A DNA stretch of 37,379 nt from Clostridia bacterium. GTDB taxonomy: Bacteria; Bacillota; Clostridia; UBA1381. The first letter of the stretch is position 1, and every line of letters starts with the position of its first letter. Position numbers and translations under genes: made by a program. The DNA is taken from assembly GCA_017404065.1 (NCBI GenBank), contig JAFRDB010000067.1, positions 1-37,379 of the forward strand, given 5' to 3'. This document shows, piece by piece, positions 21,272 through 29,994 of the stretch. Under the pieces are notes generated by a model, which made no database searches, was not told where the DNA came from, and saw only the letters and a list, made by a program, of their open reading frames with translations.

Positions 21272-22037
21272 TCTTATTATATTTGCCGGACAATCGAATA
21301 TGTCCGGCAGAGGGGAGGCGTCCGAAGCTCCGGAGTGCGTAACGGGATATGAATACAAGCCAATAAGCGAACCCGAAAGACTTGTTCCGATAAGAGAGCC
21401 TTTCGGTCTTGGTGAGGACAAGACCGGAGGACTTGATGACCGGTATGAGGGCGGAACAAAGCGGAGCGGCAGTATGGTCTCAGCGTTTGTGAACGAGTAT
21501 TACAGAGTGTGCGCAAGACAGATCGTTGCTGTTTCGGCATCAAAGGGAGGCACGAACACGATAGAGTGGCTTGACGGGCTTATAAATGACGCAGTGGATA
21601 GACTTGACAGAGCAAAGGAATTCCTGACTGAGAACGGGATAGCTATTGACAATATATTTGTTATCTGGTGTCAGGGTGAGAGCGATGGGGACATAAAACA
21701 AACAGAGGAAGGATACATAAAGAGTACAAGAAGGCTGTTTGATATGTTCAAGGCGCACGGCGCACAAAAATGCTTTATGGTTCAGATCGGACATTATAAC
21801 TATATCAAATATCCGGACACAGCAAACAGGGATAAGTATTATAAAACGATACGTATAGCGCAAAGGAAGCTTTGTGAGACAGATGATGATTTTATTCTTG
21901 CCGCAAGCCTTGAGCCACATATTAATGAAATGAAGGATGGATATCATTATCATCAATCCGCCTACAACGCGGTAGGAAAGGCGGCAGGATGCAAAGCGGG
22001 AGAATATATTTTAAACATGGATCGTGAGGATGCTTGA
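21255..22037 (+). CDS. SASA-type carbohydrate acetylesterase
   Basis: 260 residues from the ATG at 21255. SGNH-hydrolase landmarks of the sialate-O-acetylesterase/SASA group: FAGQSNMSGRG (nucleophile Ser in GQSN), ASKGGTNTIEWL (oxyanion Gly/Asn), VIWCQGESDGD (GES block) and a C-terminal DGYHYHQSAYN supplying the His. It removes O-acetyl groups from sugars or polysaccharides. There is no signal peptide, so it is likely cytoplasmic. It overlaps the zinc-ribbon gene by 17 nt. Confidence 0.88.
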   Translation: MVKSVDLIIFAGQSNMSGRGEASEAPECVTGYEYKPISEPERLVPIREPFGLGEDKTGGLDDRYEGGTKRSGSMVSAFVNEYYRVCARQIVAVSASKGGTNTIEWLDGLINDAVDRLDRAKEFLTENGIAIDNIFVIWCQGESDGDIKQTEEGYIKSTRRLFDMFKAHGAQKCFMVQIGHYNYIKYPDTANRDKYYKTIRIAQRKLCETDDDFILAASLEPHINEMKDGYHYHQSAYNAVGKAAGCKAGEYILNMDREDA

Positions 22038-22064
22038 AACACAAAAATAAACTAAAAAATACTA

Positions 22065-22093
22065 TGGACATTTTATAAGTTTTATGGTAAAAT
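22065..22093 (+). promoter_or_regulatory. Promoter of the class II aldolase gene
   Basis: TGGACA (22065-22070), a 17-nt spacer and TAAAAT (22088-22093), 36 bp before the start codon. Confidence 0.65.
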
Positions 22094-22128
22094 ACATTTA
22101 ATTGAATTTTCTAAGAGAGGTGATCTAT

Positions 22129-23424
22129 ATGAATCTTGATATGCTTCATCCTGCCGATCAGCTGGTTATGTTCATGGAACGAATCTACGGCTACGGAATG
22201 ACCACCACATCAGGCGGTAATCTTTCCATACTCGATGATAACGGCGATATATGGATAACACCCGGCTCAATAGATAAGGGAAGCCTTACAAGAAAGGATA
22301 TGGTATGCATAAAGCCTGATGGCACGATAATCGGTAATCATAAGCCGTCAAGCGAATACCCGTTCCACCAGCATGTCTATAAAACAAGACCGGATATTAA
22401 AGCGGTGCTCCACGCGCATCCGCCGGCATTGGTAGCATTTTCGATCGTACGGAAGCTGCCGCACACGAGCATGATCCCGAATGTGCGCTTCCAGTGTGGC
22501 GAAATAGCAATGGCAAAGTACGGCCTTCCCGGCTCGGATGATCTTGCGGCAAAGATAAGTGAGGAGTTCGATAAGGGCTTCAACACTGTGATTCTTGAAA
22601 ATCACGGTGTTGTTATAGGCGCAAAGTCAATGTTCGATGCGTTCAAGTCATTTGAGACGCTTGATTTCAGCGCGAGAATAGAAATAGACGCGCACAATAT
22701 GGGATGTGAGCCGAACAGTTTAACGGCTGAGCAGATAGATTGGTACAAGTCGCGTCAGCATATTGTGATGGATGAATTTGTGTCTAACAACATAACAAGC
22801 GAGGAGAAGGAAGTCCGTCGTGATATGATAAATTTCATTCGCCGCGCTTATAACCAGCAGCTTTTTACAAGCACACAGGGAACATTTTCTCAGAAGCTCT
22901 CTGACGGCAGCTTTATAATTACTCCGTCGGGCGCGGACAGAAAGTATCTTGAACCGGAGGATCTTGTCAAGATCAATGGCAACTACAAGGAAATGGGAAA
23001 GTTCCCGTCCAAGAGTGTCAAGCTTCATAGCGAGATATACAAGCAACAGCCGCATGTAAACTCGATCATAATTGCTCATCCGCCCTGCATGATGGCATTT
23101 GCGGTAACTGACAGGGAGCTTGATTCGCGCACTATTCCTGAGAGCTATATACTTATGCGAAACATACCGAAGCTCGAATTCGGTGCAAACTATCTGCATC
23201 CGGAGGAGACCGCGGCGGTATTCAAGCAGAACACACCCATAGCGCTTATTAAGAATGACTGCGCCATCATTACCGGTGCCAGCCTTCTTAATGCGTTTGA
23301 CCGCCTTGAGGTAGCCGAATACAGCTCAAAGGCCATAATCGCTACGCGGGATCTTGGTGAGCTTGTAGCGATAAACGATGCGGAGATAGATGACATTATC
23401 GAGGCATTTGCGCTTTCAAGATAA
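22129..23424 (+). CDS. Tandem class II aldolase/adducin domain protein
   Basis: 431 residues from the ATG at 22129 (AGAGAGGTGAT upstream). Two aldolase class II/adducin-head domains follow one another: residues ~5-215 (TTSGGNLSILDDNGDIWITP; HAHPPALVAF; ILENHGVVIGA) and ~225-425 (FTSTQGTFSQKLSDGSFIIT; IIAHPPCMMAF; LIKNDCAIITGA). The first domain keeps the zinc HAH and late His (ENHG); the second has AHPP but ND in place of NH, so it may be less active or structural. Family members cleave sugar phosphates such as L-fuculose-1-phosphate. The double-domain form is typical of Clostridia. Confidence 0.88.
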   Translation: MNLDMLHPADQLVMFMERIYGYGMTTTSGGNLSILDDNGDIWITPGSIDKGSLTRKDMVCIKPDGTIIGNHKPSSEYPFHQHVYKTRPDIKAVLHAHPPALVAFSIVRKLPHTSMIPNVRFQCGEIAMAKYGLPGSDDLAAKISEEFDKGFNTVILENHGVVIGAKSMFDAFKSFETLDFSARIEIDAHNMGCEPNSLTAEQIDWYKSRQHIVMDEFVSNNITSEEKEVRRDMINFIRRAYNQQLFTSTQGTFSQKLSDGSFIITPSGADRKYLEPEDLVKINGNYKEMGKFPSKSVKLHSEIYKQQPHVNSIIIAHPPCMMAFAVTDRELDSRTIPESYILMRNIPKLEFGANYLHPEETAAVFKQNTPIALIKNDCAIITGASLLNAFDRLEVAEYSSKAIIATRDLGELVAINDAEIDDIIEAFALSR

Positions 23425-23456
23425 CTATAGTCAAATTGTCCAAAAAAATAATAAAG

Positions 23457-23483
23457 GCAGCGCCCGAATGAGCGCTGCTTTAT
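23457..23483 (+). terminator. Terminator after the aldolase gene
   Basis: GCAGCGC (23457-23463) pairs with GCGCTGC (23472-23478), followed by TTTATT. Confidence 0.85.
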
Positions 23484-23620
23484 TACATATAATGGATATA
23501 AATTAATAAAATGTAATATAAATTGTGAATTACGATAATATTACAAAGATTACAAAGCTGTGTTTTGTTAAAAAAAACAATAGATTTTTGAGGTTATTCG
23601 TTATTTTTCTTTGTTTACTA

Positions 23621-23649
23621 TTGACAAATGATCATAAAAATGCTAATAT
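23621..23649 (+). promoter_or_regulatory. Promoter of the sugar ABC importer operon
   Basis: TTGACA (23621-23626), a 17-nt spacer and TAATAT (23644-23649). The 49-nt leader holds AAAGGAGGAG before the first permease. Confidence 0.8.
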
Positions 23650-23697
23650 ATATATATACTTTTTTGTTCTAAGAATCTGATATAAAGGAGGAGAAAT

Positions 23698-24648
23698 ATG
23701 AAGATTCAGAACCAAACACAAACAGGCGCGACTCCGAGAAAAAAGAGCTTGGCGCATGAGATAAAGGAGTGTTGGGAGTTATATGTGCTCCTTATAATCC
23801 CGGTAGCGCTTGTTGTTATATTCAAGTTCCTGCCGATGCTCGGTTTATCCATAGCTTTTATGGACTATAAGCCGTTTTTAGGTTTCTCAGGCTCAACCTT
23901 TACGGGCTTTGACACATTCAAGCAGGTGTTCTCAAGCATGCAGTTCTGGCAGGCTCTCAAGAACACAATGCTTCTGAATATCCTTGACCTGCTGTTCGGC
24001 TTCCCGGCACCGGTCATCCTTGCGATATTTATCAATGAGATCGAATGCAAGTGGTATAAGAAGGTAACACAGACCGTTCTTTACCTGCCGCACTTCCTTT
24101 CATGGGTTATCATAGGCGGTATTGCAGCTCAGATCCTCGGTACAAACCCCGGATACATAAATGTTATCATCAAGGCTTTAGGCGGCAAAGAGATACCGTT
24201 CTTAACAGATCCTACACACTGGATATTCTCATACGTATTTATAGGTGTATGGCAGAGTATGGGATGGGGAACCATCATCTATCTTGCGGCTATTACCGGT
24301 ATCGATGCAGAGCTTTATGAGGCTGCAACGGTTGACGGCGCAGGTCGTTGGAGAAAGATCTGGTCGATCACTCTTCCGTCGCTCAAGTCAACGATTATCG
24401 TTATGCTTATAATGGCGCTCGGAAGAATTATGGGAAGCTCATTTGACCGTCCGTATACACTCGATAATACTATGGTGCATGATGACGTTGCAAACGTTAT
24501 CTCGATGTACGTTTATAATCAGGGTCTTACGAATTTCCACTTTAACCTGGCTACAGCCGTTGGCTTGTTCCAGTCCGTAGTAGGCGTTATACTCGTTCTC
24601 CTTGCGGATAAGATCGCGAAGCTGATGGGCGAAAGCGGTATAGTATAA
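23698..24648 (+). CDS. LplB-type ABC sugar permease
   Basis: 316 residues with six predicted membrane helices, of the LplB/UgpA-like CUT1 group. N-terminal ELYVLLIIPVALVVIFKFLP, then GLSIAFMDYKPFLG, and the cytoplasmic EAA loop ELYEAATVDGAGRWRKIWSI that contacts the ATPase. It forms the membrane channel with the next gene and takes sugar oligomers (aldouronate-type substrates are common for this group) from the lipoprotein encoded third. No ATP-binding subunit is in the operon; a shared MsmX/MsmK-type ATPase elsewhere is expected. Confidence 0.92.
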   Translation: MKIQNQTQTGATPRKKSLAHEIKECWELYVLLIIPVALVVIFKFLPMLGLSIAFMDYKPFLGFSGSTFTGFDTFKQVFSSMQFWQALKNTMLLNILDLLFGFPAPVILAIFINEIECKWYKKVTQTVLYLPHFLSWVIIGGIAAQILGTNPGYINVIIKALGGKEIPFLTDPTHWIFSYVFIGVWQSMGWGTIIYLAAITGIDAELYEAATVDGAGRWRKIWSITLPSLKSTIIVMLIMALGRIMGSSFDRPYTLDNTMVHDDVANVISMYVYNQGLTNFHFNLATAVGLFQSVVGVILVLLADKIAKLMGESGIV

Positions 24649-24663
24649 GGAGGGTCAAATATA

Positions 24664-25545
24664 ATGGATGCAGTTAAAATCAAGAAGTCAACAGGCGACA
24701 AGATCGCCGATGTGCTTATATACATATTCATAGGACTGTTGTCGCTTATATGTATTCTCCCGTTCATTCAGACCGCTGCGGTATCTGTAAGCTCGGGTCA
24801 GTATGTTAATGCTCAGCAGATATTGCTTGTACCTAAGGGTCTTAATGTAAGCGCGTACAGAAGCATTTTAAGCGATGCAAAAATGGTACACTCGCTGTTC
24901 TTCACGGTGTTCCTTACTATAACATTTACGATCGCAGGTATGATCGTTACGATCTTCTCAGCTTATGCGCTGTCAAGACCGAAGCTGAAGGGAAGATATT
25001 TCTTCGCAACATTGTTCCTTATAACAATGTACTTCTCAGCGGGTATAATCCCTGACTACTTACTCATGGATAACCTGAATATCCTTGACTCATTCTGGTG
25101 CTTATTCCTGCCGGGACTATTCTCAGCATATAACATGATAATACTGAGAACATTCATACAGAACTCGATACCGGAGAGCCTGATAGAGGCTGCTGAGCTT
25201 GATGGCTGCGATGACTTCAGGATCTTGTTCCAGGTCGTTCTCCCGCTGTCAAAATCAGTTCTTGCAACACTCATGCTGTTCTATGCGGTTGGTCGTTGGA
25301 ACTCATTCTCAGACGCACTGTACTATATCCAGTCAGAGAAGTATAAGCCGCTCCAGTTGAAGCTGCAGATGATGATCCAGTCGGCTACTACTTCTGAAAG
25401 TGAGGCTGATGCGAGCACATCACCGAACCCGGAGATGCTCAAATCCGCTTCGATCATGTTTGCGACAATACCTATTATAATCGTATATCCGTTTGTACAG
25501 AAGTACTTCGTATCAGGTGTTATGATAGGCGCGGTAAAGGGTTAA
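24664..25545 (+). CDS. YtcP/LplC-type ABC sugar permease
   Basis: 293 residues, six helices. It starts DKIADVLIYIFIGLLSLICI, has the EAA loop PESLIEAAELDGCDDFRILF and ends with the family ending FVSGVMIGAVKG. It is the second half of the CUT1 permease pair. The ATG at 24664 lies 15 nt after the LplB stop, with AAGGAGGG between them. Confidence 0.92.
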   Translation: MDAVKIKKSTGDKIADVLIYIFIGLLSLICILPFIQTAAVSVSSGQYVNAQQILLVPKGLNVSAYRSILSDAKMVHSLFFTVFLTITFTIAGMIVTIFSAYALSRPKLKGRYFFATLFLITMYFSAGIIPDYLLMDNLNILDSFWCLFLPGLFSAYNMIILRTFIQNSIPESLIEAAELDGCDDFRILFQVVLPLSKSVLATLMLFYAVGRWNSFSDALYYIQSEKYKPLQLKLQMMIQSATTSESEADASTSPNPEMLKSASIMFATIPIIIVYPFVQKYFVSGVMIGAVKG

Positions 25546-25562
25546 TAGGGAGGTATAGCAGA

Positions 25563-27344
25563 ATGAAATTAAAGAGAATAATAAGCACAGTCACAGCGCT
25601 TGCAAGCGTTTCCGCTATGTGCGTATCGCTCGCGGGCTGCGGACCGAGAACTATTCCCAATATCGATCAGTCAAAGCTGATCGAGTCGATAGACGATCCT
25701 GAGAACTTTGTGTATCCGGAAGAGATCGAGATAAGAATACCGGTATATGACAGAGCACAGGCGGGTCTTGCGGACGTTACGGATAACTTCTGGACGAAGT
25801 ATGTAAATGAAAACTTCGGTAAGAAGCACAATATAAAGGTAACATACATAGCTATCACAAGATCGAGCGCTGTTAACCAGTTCAACCAGAGGCTGGCAGG
25901 CAAGGTTTCCAATCAGCCGGATATAGTTTTTGATTATGACTATCCGGTAGTTGTTAACTATGCGAAGCAAGGAGTATACCGTGAGCTTACGGACGAGTTC
26001 ATAGAGCATTTTGCTCCGGGCTATTACGAGTATACAAAGGATATGGATGAATACACATATCTTAACGGTAAGAAGATATTTCTTCTTGGCAAGCGTCCGC
26101 AGGCTTATAACTTTGTAACACTTGTCAGGAAGGACTGGATAGACGCGGCAAAGGAAAAGGGTCTCATAGATTTCGATGAGCCTGCAACGCAGGAGGAGAA
26201 CCTCCAGCTCTACCGCGCATTCAAGGAGCTTGACTTAGGAAAGGAATACGGCGGTACTATCCCGCAGACAGCATCATTGGGCGGCACGAACTTCGGCTCG
26301 TACGGATACAGATATCTTGTATCCGGGGAAGGCGGCTATCCGCTTCCGGAGGAGCAGAATGCGCTGTATTCGGATATCTCTGTTGCACCGCTCACATGGG
26401 AGCCGGCAAAGGAGACCTTAAGAGAGGCTAACCAGTACTTTAACGAGGGTCTTATAACTCCTGACTGGTATATGGATAAGAACGGCGAGAACGCTAAGCA
26501 GCGCTTCCTTGCGGGTCGCGCAGGTACATACGGCACATATCTCACAAGAGATATGACAGAGATCAGCGAGCTTAAGGCTAACGTTCCGGGCGCAGAGGTA
26601 ACGATCTTCGGTGCTCATCCGGATCCGAACTACCATGATCCGGAAACGGGCGAAGCTATCGCTACTCCGGGCAGATCATACTATCCGTACGGACTTCTGA
26701 GCGGCATCAACAACTACTGTGCACATCCTGAGGCGATACTCATGTACTATGAGTGGATGTATCAGAATATGTACACGATGCAGAACGGTATAGAGGGTCA
26801 GAACTACACGCTTGAGAAGGTAACAGGTGTTGATACGCTCAAGAACTTCACAGCGGATATCCCGGTTATCGATGGTTCATACAAGGGAGAGAGCAAGTTC
26901 AATTACAATAACAACAAGGATATGTGGTGTATTGTAGTTGAGGGTAAAGATCTTATGCAGGGCGAGGAGGCTAACGTTCTCGCGGCAGAGATGACTTATG
27001 CTCCTCCGGGCTACGAGTGGATGATAGAGAAGGCGTATAAGAGCTATGTGGACTATGGTTCAAAGTATGACTACACTGACTATGCATTCGCAAGCACGGT
27101 AGAGGCACTGACAGAGTACAGCTCTATCCTTAGTGAGAAGTGGTCAGTAATGCACACTAAGCTTGTAAACTGCAAGCCTGAGGAATTTGATAAGCTCTAC
27201 GATCAGTATTGCAAGGAATACCTGAATGCAGGCTACCAGGCAGTTCTTGACGAAAAGAAGGCTCTTTATGAGCAGGAAAAGGCTGAAAAAGAAGCTGCTG
27301 AATCAGGAGCAAAAGCTGATGATGAAAAGGCAACGGATGAATAA
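25563..27344 (+). CDS. Extracellular sugar-binding lipoprotein (LipO type)
   Basis: 593 residues. Lipoprotein signal peptide with lipobox LAGC (Cys26), then a large substrate-binding domain of the family used by LplB/YtcP importers (IPVYDRAQAGLADVTDNFWT; FNQRLAGKVSNQPDIVFDYD; YSDISVAPLTWEPAKETL). The C-terminal ~40 residues are Lys/Glu/Ala-rich and disordered. It binds the sugar outside the membrane and delivers it to the permeases 17 bp upstream. The substrate is unknown; a uronate or plant-polysaccharide fragment would fit the nearby KDG pathway genes, but that is speculation. Confidence 0.92.
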   Translation: MKLKRIISTVTALASVSAMCVSLAGCGPRTIPNIDQSKLIESIDDPENFVYPEEIEIRIPVYDRAQAGLADVTDNFWTKYVNENFGKKHNIKVTYIAITRSSAVNQFNQRLAGKVSNQPDIVFDYDYPVVVNYAKQGVYRELTDEFIEHFAPGYYEYTKDMDEYTYLNGKKIFLLGKRPQAYNFVTLVRKDWIDAAKEKGLIDFDEPATQEENLQLYRAFKELDLGKEYGGTIPQTASLGGTNFGSYGYRYLVSGEGGYPLPEEQNALYSDISVAPLTWEPAKETLREANQYFNEGLITPDWYMDKNGENAKQRFLAGRAGTYGTYLTRDMTEISELKANVPGAEVTIFGAHPDPNYHDPETGEAIATPGRSYYPYGLLSGINNYCAHPEAILMYYEWMYQNMYTMQNGIEGQNYTLEKVTGVDTLKNFTADIPVIDGSYKGESKFNYNNNKDMWCIVVEGKDLMQGEEANVLAAEMTYAPPGYEWMIEKAYKSYVDYGSKYDYTDYAFASTVEALTEYSSILSEKWSVMHTKLVNCKPEEFDKLYDQYCKEYLNAGYQAVLDEKKALYEQEKAEKEAAESGAKADDEKATDE

Positions 27345-27357
27345 AGCTATATACATA

Positions 27358-27652
27358 AGAAGGACTTGCAGCAATGCAAGTCCTTCTCAGCGTGTAGACA
27401 AAACTGTCTACACGCTGGCAGACTGCCGAAAATCAGGTCAGATTTTGCGAAAATGAACTCGTCGGCGTACGTTGGTACGGTAGAGTTTGTTTTCGCAAAA
27501 AGCGCACAACCATGCTGCATTTCGATAATACAGCATGGTTGATTTTCTTTACCTTAAGTGTTTGAGCTTTATCGAATATATTAATACATTTGCGCGGTCT
27601 GGCCGATTTGTCGACAGTCTGAGAAGGACTTGCAGCAATGCAAGTCCTTCTC
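27358..27652. repeat. Repeat-rich spacer bounded by inverted 30-nt units (MITE-like)
   Basis: An identical 30-nt hairpin (AGAAGGACTTGC + loop + GCAAGTCCTTCT) opens (27358-27387) and closes (27622-27651) this segment, and the adjoining sequence (CTCAGCGTGTAGACAAA against the inverted CTCAGACTGTCGACAAA) is also similar. Inside are hairpins 27388-27400/27405-27417 (13 bp, loop AAAC), TTTTGCGAAAA/TTTTCGCAAAA (27443-27453/27490-27500) and AACCATGCTG/CAGCATGGTT (27508-27517/27531-27540). The first hairpins likely terminate the ABC operon, the last ones nadC. No gene is seen. Confidence 0.6.
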
Positions 27653-27658
27653 TTGTTA

Positions 27659-28510
27659 TCATATTGCATGGAGATTTTTAAGCGACAGATCCAGTATCGG
27701 TGCGCTGTGCGTAAGCGCTCCGCTTGATATGTAGTCAACACCAAGATCAATGAGCGCGGCTATGTTTTCCCTTGTTACGTTTCCGCTGCACTCAGTCTCG
27801 GCTCTGCCGTCTATTATGCGTATGGCTTCTCGCATCGTATCGTATGTCATGTTGTCGAACATGATAATGTCCGCTCCCGCCTCAACAGCTTCGCGCACCA
27901 TATCAAGTGTTTCTGTCTCTACCTCGATTTTTCGCACGAACGGCGCGTATTCCTTAGCCATTTTTACCGCGTTAGCAACACTTCCCGCTGCGCCTATGTG
28001 GTTATCCTTAAGGAGCACGCCGTCGGATAGGTTATAGCGGTGGTTGGAGCCTCCGCCGACCTTAACAGCATATTTTTCAAATATTCTCATGTTCGGCGTT
28101 GTCTTACGTGTATCGAGAAGCGTTGTGTGCGAGCCATCCAGGAGCTTTACAATAGAATTGGTATATGTTGCGATACCGCACATCCGCTGCAGATAGTTGA
28201 GCGCGGTGCGTTCGCCTGAGAGCAGAACTCGTATGTCACCGGTCACTGTGCCGAGCGTTTGTCCTTTTTTTATTTCCTCGCCGTCTTTGCAGGCAATGTC
28301 AAATTTTGTGTTCTTATCAAGAATTGTAAATACGCGCTTGAATACACCTATACCGGCAAGGATACCATCTTCCTTGCAAATAAGATCCACCTGTCCCTTT
28401 TGATATACCGGCATAACGGCATTTGTTGTAACGTCCTCGCTCGATATATCCTCAGAGAGTGCGTTCAGTATGTATTTATCCGCATTTAAAAGCATGGTTA
28501 TCTCGTTCAT
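27659..28510 (-). CDS. nadC: Nicotinate-nucleotide pyrophosphorylase NadC
   Basis: 283 residues, the normal NadC length. It converts quinolinate and PRPP to nicotinate mononucleotide, CO2 and PPi in de novo NAD synthesis. Signatures: EDISSEDVTTNAVMP, ERTALNYLQRMCGIATYT, LDTRKTTPNMRIFEKYAV, GGGSNHRYNLSDGVLLKDNH and EVETETLDMVREAVEAGADI with MFDNM. It overlaps nadB by 4 nt (ATGA). nadA, which usually completes the set, is not in this window. Confidence 0.96.
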   Translation of the reverse strand: MNEITMLLNADKYILNALSEDISSEDVTTNAVMPVYQKGQVDLICKEDGILAGIGVFKRVFTILDKNTKFDIACKDGEEIKKGQTLGTVTGDIRVLLSGERTALNYLQRMCGIATYTNSIVKLLDGSHTTLLDTRKTTPNMRIFEKYAVKVGGGSNHRYNLSDGVLLKDNHIGAAGSVANAVKMAKEYAPFVRKIEVETETLDMVREAVEAGADIIMFDNMTYDTMREAIRIIDGRAETECSGNVTRENIAALIDLGVDYISSGALTHSAPILDLSLKNLHAI

Positions 28511-29787
28511 TTATGCATCAGCTCCAATCGTTCAATTTCTGATCTTACTATTTTTATATAATCTTTATCACAGCCGCGATAAGCTTCAATATCAACATCA
28601 GGCGCTATGTCCTCATAATCATTGTACTCCAAAGCTATTCTTTTTGCAGCACGCTTTGCAAATACAAGGCTCTCAAGCAGAGAATTGCTTGCAAGACGGT
28701 TTTTGCCATGTACGCCGTTGCAGGATGTTTCGCCGGCCGCGTAAAGGTTATCCATTGAAGTCTTTGAATGCTTGTCTACGTGAATACCGCCCATAAAGTA
28801 GTGCTGAGCAGGCACGACAGGAATACATTCCTTTGTTACGTCATAACCCTCTTCAAGACAGTGCCGGTAGATATTCGGAAAATGGGCGAGGATATCATCC
28901 TTAGGAATGTTTTCCATGGATAGCCACACATACGGCTTATCATCCTCATACATCTGCTTCCAGAGTGCTTTTGAAACAACATCACGCGGCTGCAGCTCAT
29001 CGGTAAATCGTTCAAGTCTCGCATTCAGCAGTATGGCGCCCTCGCCGCGGACGGACTCGCTTATCAGGAAACGTCTGCCCTTGCGCGGTGAATACAGCGT
29101 TGTGGGGTGTATCTGTACATAATCTATATTTTCAAGCACAATTTTGTGCTTCATAGCTATCGCAAGCGCATCTGCGGTAAGGTGCGGGTAGTTTGTGCTG
29201 TTATGATACAAACCGCCGATGCCGCCGGTGGCAAGTATCGTGAATCGTGCCGATATCTCATACATTTTACCGTCACCGCCCTCAGCGGCTATGCCGATAC
29301 AGCGCTCCTCGTATGTCAGTATATCCACCATTTTCATATTTTCGATAATATGCAGATTGCTGCGCTGTCTTACAGCAGCGAGTAGTTTTGAGGTTATTTC
29401 TTTACCGGTTATATCCTCATGGAAGCAAATACGCGGCGCGGAGTGCGCCCCTTCCTTGGTAAATTTGAGTGAGCCATCCTCATCGCGCTCAAAATCAACG
29501 CCGTAGTTTATCAGGTCATTTATTATATCCTGTGACGAGCGTATCATTATTTCTACCGATTCACGGCGGTTTTCATAATGCCCGGCGCGTAAAGTGTCCT
29601 CAAAATACGGCTCATAGTCAGCTTCATCTCGGAGCATACATATCCCGCCCTGCGCAAGGAACGAATCGCTTTCCTCTACGGTTGCCTTAGTTATAAGAAG
29701 CACATCCTTATCTTCAGGAAGGTTAAGTGCGCAATATAGTCCGGCAGCACCTGTTCCGACTATAAGTATATCGGTCTTTATCTTCAT
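28507..29787 (-). CDS. nadB: L-aspartate oxidase NadB (short form)
   Basis: 426 residues. It oxidises aspartate to iminoaspartate with FAD for quinolinate synthesis. Visible: N-terminal dinucleotide fold VGTGAAGLYCAL, SDSFLAQGGI, CFHEDITGKEITSKLL, ATGGIGGLYHNSTN, VQIHPTTLY, SESVRGEGAILLN, QHYFMGGIHVD and ETSCNGVHGKNRLASNSLLE. It is about 100 residues shorter than E. coli NadB because the C-terminal three-helix domain is reduced. Fumarate may replace oxygen as acceptor in an anaerobe (inference). It is translationally coupled to nadC. Confidence 0.94.
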   Translation of the reverse strand: MKIKTDILIVGTGAAGLYCALNLPEDKDVLLITKATVEESDSFLAQGGICMLRDEADYEPYFEDTLRAGHYENRRESVEIMIRSSQDIINDLINYGVDFERDEDGSLKFTKEGAHSAPRICFHEDITGKEITSKLLAAVRQRSNLHIIENMKMVDILTYEERCIGIAAEGGDGKMYEISARFTILATGGIGGLYHNSTNYPHLTADALAIAMKHKIVLENIDYVQIHPTTLYSPRKGRRFLISESVRGEGAILLNARLERFTDELQPRDVVSKALWKQMYEDDKPYVWLSMENIPKDDILAHFPNIYRHCLEEGYDVTKECIPVVPAQHYFMGGIHVDKHSKTSMDNLYAAGETSCNGVHGKNRLASNSLLESLVFAKRAAKRIALEYNDYEDIAPDVDIEAYRGCDKDYIKIVRSEIERLELMHK

Positions 29788-29994
29788 AGTATATCCGCCT
29801 TAAAATATCGTATTTAATATATTATACCCTATAATCAGCTTCAAGTCAAGTGAAATTATATATGACTGTGGTTTTGCGTTGTAAATAACGATACATTCAT
29901 CATATTTTTTTGTGTAAAGAAACTTTATATGTATTAAAACTTATCTATATGAATATACATAGAAGGAAAAGAATTGTACGAGGAGGAAAATTCA

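Noticed and set aside
23698..27344. ATPase subunit of the sugar importer within the operon
   Set aside because: No Walker/ABC signature protein is encoded between 22000 and 28000; a shared ATPase elsewhere is expected.
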